From Branchiostoma floridae (Eukaryota; Chordata; Leptocardii; Amphioxiformes; Branchiostomatidae), in contig NC_049987.1 of the NCBI RefSeq assembly GCF_000003815.2, forward strand, positions 21,648,187-21,712,186: a DNA stretch of 64,000 nucleotides, given 5' to 3'. A program made the translations under genes and the position numbers. Of the stretch, positions 27,101 through 34,700 are shown piece after piece. Within the stretch, counting starts at the first letter, position 1, and each line of letters opens with the position of its first letter. The notes beneath the pieces were generated by a model. That model was given only the letters and a program-made list of their open reading frames with translations. It ran no database searches and had not been told where the DNA came from.

Positions 27101-28593
27101 TCAATGAATTAAGTGTTATTTACTGCAGTGCCACTCACTGGTGTTAATATTGTGTGTTGGGAGGTGACTTTGTGTTTGGGACCCTGTCATTCAGCCAGAT
27201 TTTGTATTCCCAAGAAAGGGGGCTGATCTGGTACAGGGCTCGAAATACTTTTTTCTGCATACCTACATTGTAACATCGAAAATTACCTGCACCAGACAAA
27301 TTTTACCTGCACCACTCTGAATGTAGGAAGTATGGATCATACTAAATTTGTTCAAGAACCATTGCTACTTTTTCTTATACTTTAAAGTTAACAGTCAATG
27401 CAGCTAATGACAACCCATACACACGTACATCATAGGACATTTATGTATAAAACCCAGTACATGGACCAGTGAGATTTAGTGTGCACAGGTAGACACCAGA
27501 AATACCTGTACAGCTCCAAATTTACCTGCACTAACCTGCATATGCAGGTGGTATTTCAAGCCCTGCTTTGTGTTTGGGATCCCTGTCAACTGCCACTGCC
27601 TTTGTGTTTAACAACAAATTCAGCCAGATTTAGTATTCTCAATAAAAGGGACTGTTCTGGTATCTGGTTCAAACAAACTTTAGAGCCAAAAATCACATCT
27701 TTTCTACAAGAATATGTTTGAGAATCGTCTGGAAGAGTTGTCTGTTCCATAAGGGTATGAGTGCAGATTTTTTTCTGTAAAGATTTGGGATCCCTGTCAA
27801 CTGCCACTGCCTTTGTGTTTAACAACAACTTCAGCCAGGTTTTGTATTCGCCTGAAAGGGATACTAAGACTGATCTGGCATCTCGTTCAAATAAAGTCTA
27901 AATTGGAGCTCAACATGTTATCTTTTCTGCAGGAATATGTTTGAGAATTGTCTTGAAGACATGTAGAGTTGTCTGTTCATTCAGGGATTTTTTTTCTGTA
28001 AAGATTTGGATAAGTTGGTATTGCAAAGATGTTGACCTCTGACCTCCTTATTGTGACAGGGTTTGCCGCTAATCTAGTAAAGGTTTGGCAGAATGTGATT
28101 GTTTTGAAAGAGGCTTAAGAGTTGGAAAGTGAGACCAGAGGAGAATTGTAACCCAGGATGAGCCCTAAAAGCCTGTTATCATCGTTCAGCCCAATTTGTT
28201 TCTCTAATGGTGAGGTTTAATCTTGTTATGATGCTGACGCCCCCTGCTGCGACGCCAGGTGTTTTCAGATGAACTGTGCTAGATGACCGTTAGGACAAAT
28301 TTTTAAAAACGACATTTGAGACATGCATGTCCATCCATCCCAGGATAGAAATTTGTTTTAAAAGTTGACAAAAATTTCACTCTGTCTTGCCAAAATCTGA
28401 AATAGATAAAAATGTATTTTTGTAAAAATGACAGTTGAAACAACAAAAACTAAAACTAACAAATTTGCTTCTAAAATGCATGGAATAGATCTAGCATTCA
28501 GGGGTTGGCATTTCGAAAATTCCACAGGCATGCCAGCCTTCACACTCCAGCCAAACACCACACTACCAACCCAAACCCCCAATGGCACCACCG

Positions 28594-28630
<37 letters not shown>

Positions 28631-28739
28631 ACACACACTGACACACACACACACACACACTCTCTCACACACACACACACACACACAGACACACACAGAC
28701 ACACACAAACACACAGACACAGACACACGCAAACACACA

Positions 28740-28781
<42 letters not shown>

Positions 28782-31700
28782 AACACACACACAAACAGAC
28801 ACACACGCACACACACACAGACAATAAAACTGGTCAGAGGGCTATGTGGTATCTTTTTGTTTCAGTAACTGTCTAGTGTAGTAAGTAATCTTTCAGCATA
28901 TAAGAAGGCCTTCACCCCTGTATGGCAGTCAAATGAACAAACAGAAGATAACATCAGGACTGTTCCATAGCAACACTTGCTGTTGATGATAAGCAGGAGA
29001 ACTTCCTGGCTACCGTTATATTATATTGGTGAAATGTTTTAACTGTCGGGCTGGTATCTGGATGTAAGCAGACTGGTGGGGGGAGTGGTTCTGTAGCCAG
29101 GAAACTTAGGATGGACCTTTAGGGCAGACTTTGCTGCTGCTGAAACTTTTAATCTGTATTACAACTCTTTTGGTATTATTATCGATCCTGCTTTACTTGT
29201 AAGTCTAAACCATATTACATATTATACATGGTTAATCTTAATCCTTAATTATTAATACTAGAGCGAAATATACACCTTAACTAATAAGTATATGTGTATG
29301 TTATGTTGACATTAACTTGTTATAGGTGATAGATCTTAAGTCTTATTAAGGCCTTTTTATTAAGAATGTTTGTAATAGATTAACCTGGATACCAGACCCA
29401 GTCTGAACTATATATCTATCGCACATGATAAATATATTTGAGATCTGGTATCCAGGCTAGTAAGAGATATGCAATTCAGCCGCCGGTATCTACAAAATAA
29501 CTCTATTCTATTGACCTCAGCTGTTGTAAAGTGTTAAGGACACAAGTAACAAGATGTGTGTGTGCAGTCCTGTGTCCTTGGGATGTCTAGATGATTCTGG
29601 AATCCAAATTTATGACATGCCATATAAGTTGGACCTGCAGTGCTATATAGAAACTGTGAATTGAAAGGATAAGAACATTAGTTACAGTTGCACTCTTCCT
29701 CAGCTGATGTAAGATACTGTAAATGCAGAAATGTTTGCGGTGGATTAATGTTTGCGGTTTTCGCGGTGACCACTTCACCGCAAATTTAAAACCACCGCGA
29801 AAATTTTTCTATTATGATATTAGATTGCAGTCTATGGTGTTATCGCAAACTTAAATCCACCGCGAAAAGTCATTTTTCCCGCTACCGCAAAATTAAATCC
29901 CCGCGAACTTAAATACATTAATTTACAGTAATCAATCTTAGGTACTGATTCTTAAGTTTTATCTTGGAAGCTCATCTGTATGAAAAAGGCGACAGTGGTT
30001 GTTGAAGATTTTATCCGTGTTCGTGTTGGAAAAAAAAGTTTTAACTTTAGCATTGTACTATGATTCTTAAGTTTGTCTTTTTTGCTCCCTCAGGAATTTG
30101 AGTATGAGAACGCCTCCTTAAAGGCACAGCTGGCAGAAGCCACAGCTGCAAAAGATGCTGAAATCGGAGAGCTCAACAAGAAACTGGGGTAAGTGTTCAT
30201 AGTGGATTAACTATTCTAATGGGAAACAATTAGATGTCGTGCAATAAAGTTCATTAGTTTGTTTGTTCGTTCGTTTGTTCTTTCAGTCATTCAGGCATTC
30301 TTTTCGCCTGTCCCCAGGGAGACTGAGTATGAGATGCAGCAGCTGCAGGAGGCTGTCAAACACTCCTCACAGGAGGACAGGCAGGAGGTCACCAAGCTGC
30401 AGAGCAAGGTAGGTATTGCAGCCTCCTTAGTACTCAGTATTAGTAGTAGTAGGCACCCTTCCATCTTCACAGATGATGGTAGCACTCTAGCTGCATGAAG
30501 TTATGGCAGCTGACATCGTCTTTTGTGGCTTTGTTGGCTGATCCTGGCATGACAATCGCGGCCGCAGTTAGGACATATGAAGACCGGGGGGTTCCTCTTT
30601 GCGTTTTTGTGTCCTCCTTTAGATCCTTGAAGTTGAAGAGATTCAAGACACACTCTGTGGCAGTCCACAGCTCTTTAGTGTCCTCCTCTCTGTCCTCTAC
30701 ACACACACACACATCACTCCCAAACAGTATGGCTTTCCTAGATAATCTCATCAGACTGGTAGAATATAGAGATGATGCTATACTGAGCATAGTTTGTACC
30801 CAGACATTCATACTTCTTTAGATAGGATGAGCATTTTTTTTATTGGAATAGCATACTGAATGAGAATTCTAACTGACTAGAAACTATTTGACTCAACTGC
30901 CCGCCCCCCAAAAAAGGCTTGGAGTTGGCAGGTTTTTCCAGGGTAGGTCAAGAAACAGGAAACACAACATTTTTGTCCTAGGGCTTTCGAAAGTAATTTC
31001 AGCAGGTTGGTAGAATATAGGATAAGGGAGATTTGGGAGATAGCTGCAAGAAGCAGAACTCCAGTTAGAAGCTCTGAGGAAGATGTCTGATAGGCATCAA
31101 AGCGTCAGTAGGTGAGATTAACTGTTTGTGTAAAAAAAAGTCTCCTGTATCTTAAGGTATGGCTTTGTTTCTTTGTCTACCATCTTATTGTCAGAAAGGA
31201 CCTGGGTTCAGATTTAAATCCTTGTATATCCTTAAAGGATTCCCCATTGAAAATTGGGCAGCCCTCCTATTTCTTTCAATCAGATAACAAGTAATGTTAT
31301 TCCTGTTGCAGAGATGACAAGCGTGGGAAAAGATGAAAAAAGCATGTTGAATACGATATCAGATTTCTTCCACACAAACAAAGATTTTTCTTACCTGCAA
31401 AGGTTTAAGTAGTTCTACTACCATCCTCAGGACAACTACAGTCAAATCTGTCTATAGCGGCCACTCAAGGGACTGGTCAAAATTGGCCACTATAGAGAGG
31501 TGGCCACTATAGAGAATATGCTAATTAATTGACCACAAGCAATATGTTACACATGGTTTTAGTACCCACTGATCTTTATTCACATAATACAGTACTGTAC
31601 ATGTACTGCAATGATTTTACACTATATGTATTAAGAAAACAAAAGCTATAAAAAGTTTTAAATGTTCTACAGTTGATATTGTCTGAAGAGACCGGTATCG

Positions 31701-34700
31701 TCATATTTCTTTGATCTTTCGTCTTGTATCCTTTGATACTTCGCCGTCCGTGTGTTCCCTCCCGCGTTCACACGTCAGGTTCGCCCATTATGCTAATGTG
31801 GTACTCACAAGAAAAGTCTCGTCATTTTAGACTTATCTCTTAATAAATGTAAGAATAAAATCCACCATAGTCTGAAGTTCATATCATTTTGTCTTTGTAA
31901 CAATTCATTTAGAAAGTTTTTGTGATAAAAATTAACCTAAGCGATAGTGTATTAGAACGTAACTTTAACGCAATTTACCTCTGTAATATTGGTGTCGTCT
32001 ATTGACCTTATATGACCTCGCTTGTCGGCGGGTATGGGTAGCGCCAGTTTACGAAGTTTTGTTTTGAAAATAAATCAAAGAGGTTTTAAATCCGGCGTAG
32101 GGTGACGATACGGCAGCTGTATATGGCCGAACGCGTGCCGAAACATAGATCAGCGGTCCGCGTGGCCGTAATCGGCAGTGTTTTTGTACCTGCGGGACCG
32201 GAAATCGTGTGGCCGTGGCCGCGTTGGACAGGTGGCCGCTAAGCCTATTTCTTAATCATTACGAATCCAAGGGACCGACAAAAAGTGGCCACTATGGGCA
32301 GGTGGCCGTTATGCAAAGGTGGCCGCTAATACAGGTTTGACTGTATTACTTGATCTAATCTAACATCAACTCTCATAATTCCACCGGATGCTGTAATACA
32401 AACATATGAAATTTAAGTGATCTAAAGAGATGTACCAACACAGCATCAGAGGTATATACACTTCCGATATCGTGATGTTCAAGACAATCTTGAGAAGGCC
32501 TTTATATCTTATAACATTTTTTATGTGGCAGTATTATGGCACCCGGTTGAATATTGAGAGTTGATAAAACATGTACTTCTCATAATACATTGCTAATTGT
32601 TTCAAGTATGTACTCTTCCATCTCACTGTTCCTCTCTTGTATTGACTTCCTCAGGTTAGATGTTAATTTAGGGAAATGTTGACCCAACCATGTCTTCTCC
32701 TTCTCCCTTAGCTGAAGGATCGAGACAAGATGGTGGGAGACCTGAAGAAGAAGACGAAGCACGCAATGGAGAAATATGAGAAGTATAAGAAGCGTGTGGA
32801 GAGTCTGGAGAGATATCTGGGAGACCTTCCCACTCAGGAGGAGGCCAAGAAGAGGGCTGACCAAATATCCTTTTGTTCTTGGGTGTTACTGGCAAATTGT
32901 TATAATGTCAGAATTTAAACTTTTAACTTCTATATAGGGGCAGGATTGAGAACTGGTATATTGATTTATAAGATTCCCCTGTAAAAGTGCAAAAAGGAAT
33001 GGAAAATAAAAGATAGTTTCCTTGTGGTTAACTCACTCAGCTTCCATATTATTTGACCAGGCACTGTATATTGTGCACATCCTCCCTGTTACTACATGTG
33101 ATAGAATAGCTTCCTTTGAGTTGAGACTGGATTTTCTAATAACAGATTTACATGTACCATCAATCTATCAATCAATCCATGTACAATCCTTAACCCCCCT
33201 CCCCACCTCCAGACCAGTAAAGAAGAGGTGTCCCAGCTGAGAGAAAGGGTCGTTGACCTAGAGGACAAACTCAGCCTGACCAGGAAGGATAACAAACTCA
33301 AGGTAGGAGAAAACTCAATGTTCATCATACTAGAGTAGGCTTTGAAACAGAATCCACAAAGCGTTTTATTTTCACATCAGAGGATGTCATCCATAAAACA
33401 ATTTTCTGTCAGCTTACAAGATACGATATAAGGCTAGGGTAACCTATATCCAGTGTTTTTAGAAACAGGATATTGGAATGTCAAGTCAACCAATGGTATT
33501 TTCAAGATATTGCAGTTTGAAAATAGTCTGTAGACTTGATATCCTTATGCAAAGGATGTTGGTTACCCCGTGGATAAAGGTGAACTTGTGTTACATGACT
33601 GTATTTATGAAGTCCATATGGAGCGCCAAAGAACTAAATTGGGATGCCCATTTTGTCCCTGATGAGGTCTTTTTTCTGTATTGAAAACAATTTCTCCTTC
33701 CCTTCCCAGGATGCCACAGTGGACAGCCTGGAGCAGAAGGAACAGGAGCTAGTTTCCATGGTTACCAGGTAGGTTCAGAGGTCATGGAAAATATTCTGCC
33801 ATAATGCAGCATATATCTACATAAACTGTTCCTTCTATCTTTCTTGCTTGCTGTCTTGCATTCTTTCTTCCTGTCATCTCAGAAACATGTACAAACATGT
33901 CTGACATTTATTTCCACCCTGCTGCAGCCTGCAGAAGGAGTTAGGGAGATGGAGGGATCGAGGGAAGCAGGAGGAGAGAGATGCAGCCAGCCAGGAGGAC
34001 GTGGAGGAACTGAAGTTTGAGAACGACAGACTGAGAGAAGACTGCGACAGGGCCAAAAAGGTATGTCTGGTCACAGTGTATCACAAGGAAATTCTGGTAT
34101 TGAAGATTAAGTAGATTTCCAGCCATGGCAGGAAATTATCCCCATCTTGTACTGATGAAGAATTCTAAAGAATTTATTTCTCGATTCTAGAAGAGAATTA
34201 AAATCTTTGCATCAAAAACTATTAGAGTTATCCTGGTTTGGAGTTTTACAGGTTTGATTGTGTATCCAGTTTTTGCCCAGGGCAGTAAAGACAAAATTGA
34301 AGGCTATGTGAGTAAGGTTCTGTGTAAGAGAACAGTTAAGTCAGGATTCCTTGTCTGACAGTTTGTTTATAAGTCCCTGCATCTTCAGTTGTTAGAAAGT
34401 TTACTCAAAATACAATTAAGGTTCTGTTTGGGATGAAGGTGCTTATCTGACAGTTCCTTATCCCCTCTACCTTAAACTGTTAGAAAGTAAACATAATTCA
34501 AAGATGAAGTCTCTACAGTTAAGGTTCTTATTAGAAGGAAGGTTGTGTCCTTGTCTTATGGTCTTATTCCTGGTACCCCCAGCTTCTAGAAAGTAAACAC
34601 AAGAAGATGAAGTCTACAGTTAAGGTTCTGTTTGGAATGAAGGCCCTTGTTTGACATTTCCTCATCCCCTCTACATTTTGTACCTCCAGCTCCTAGAAAG

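Noticed and set aside
28358-28876. Long Cys/Val and Thr/His open frames
   Set aside because: They are translations of the (CA)n microsatellite.
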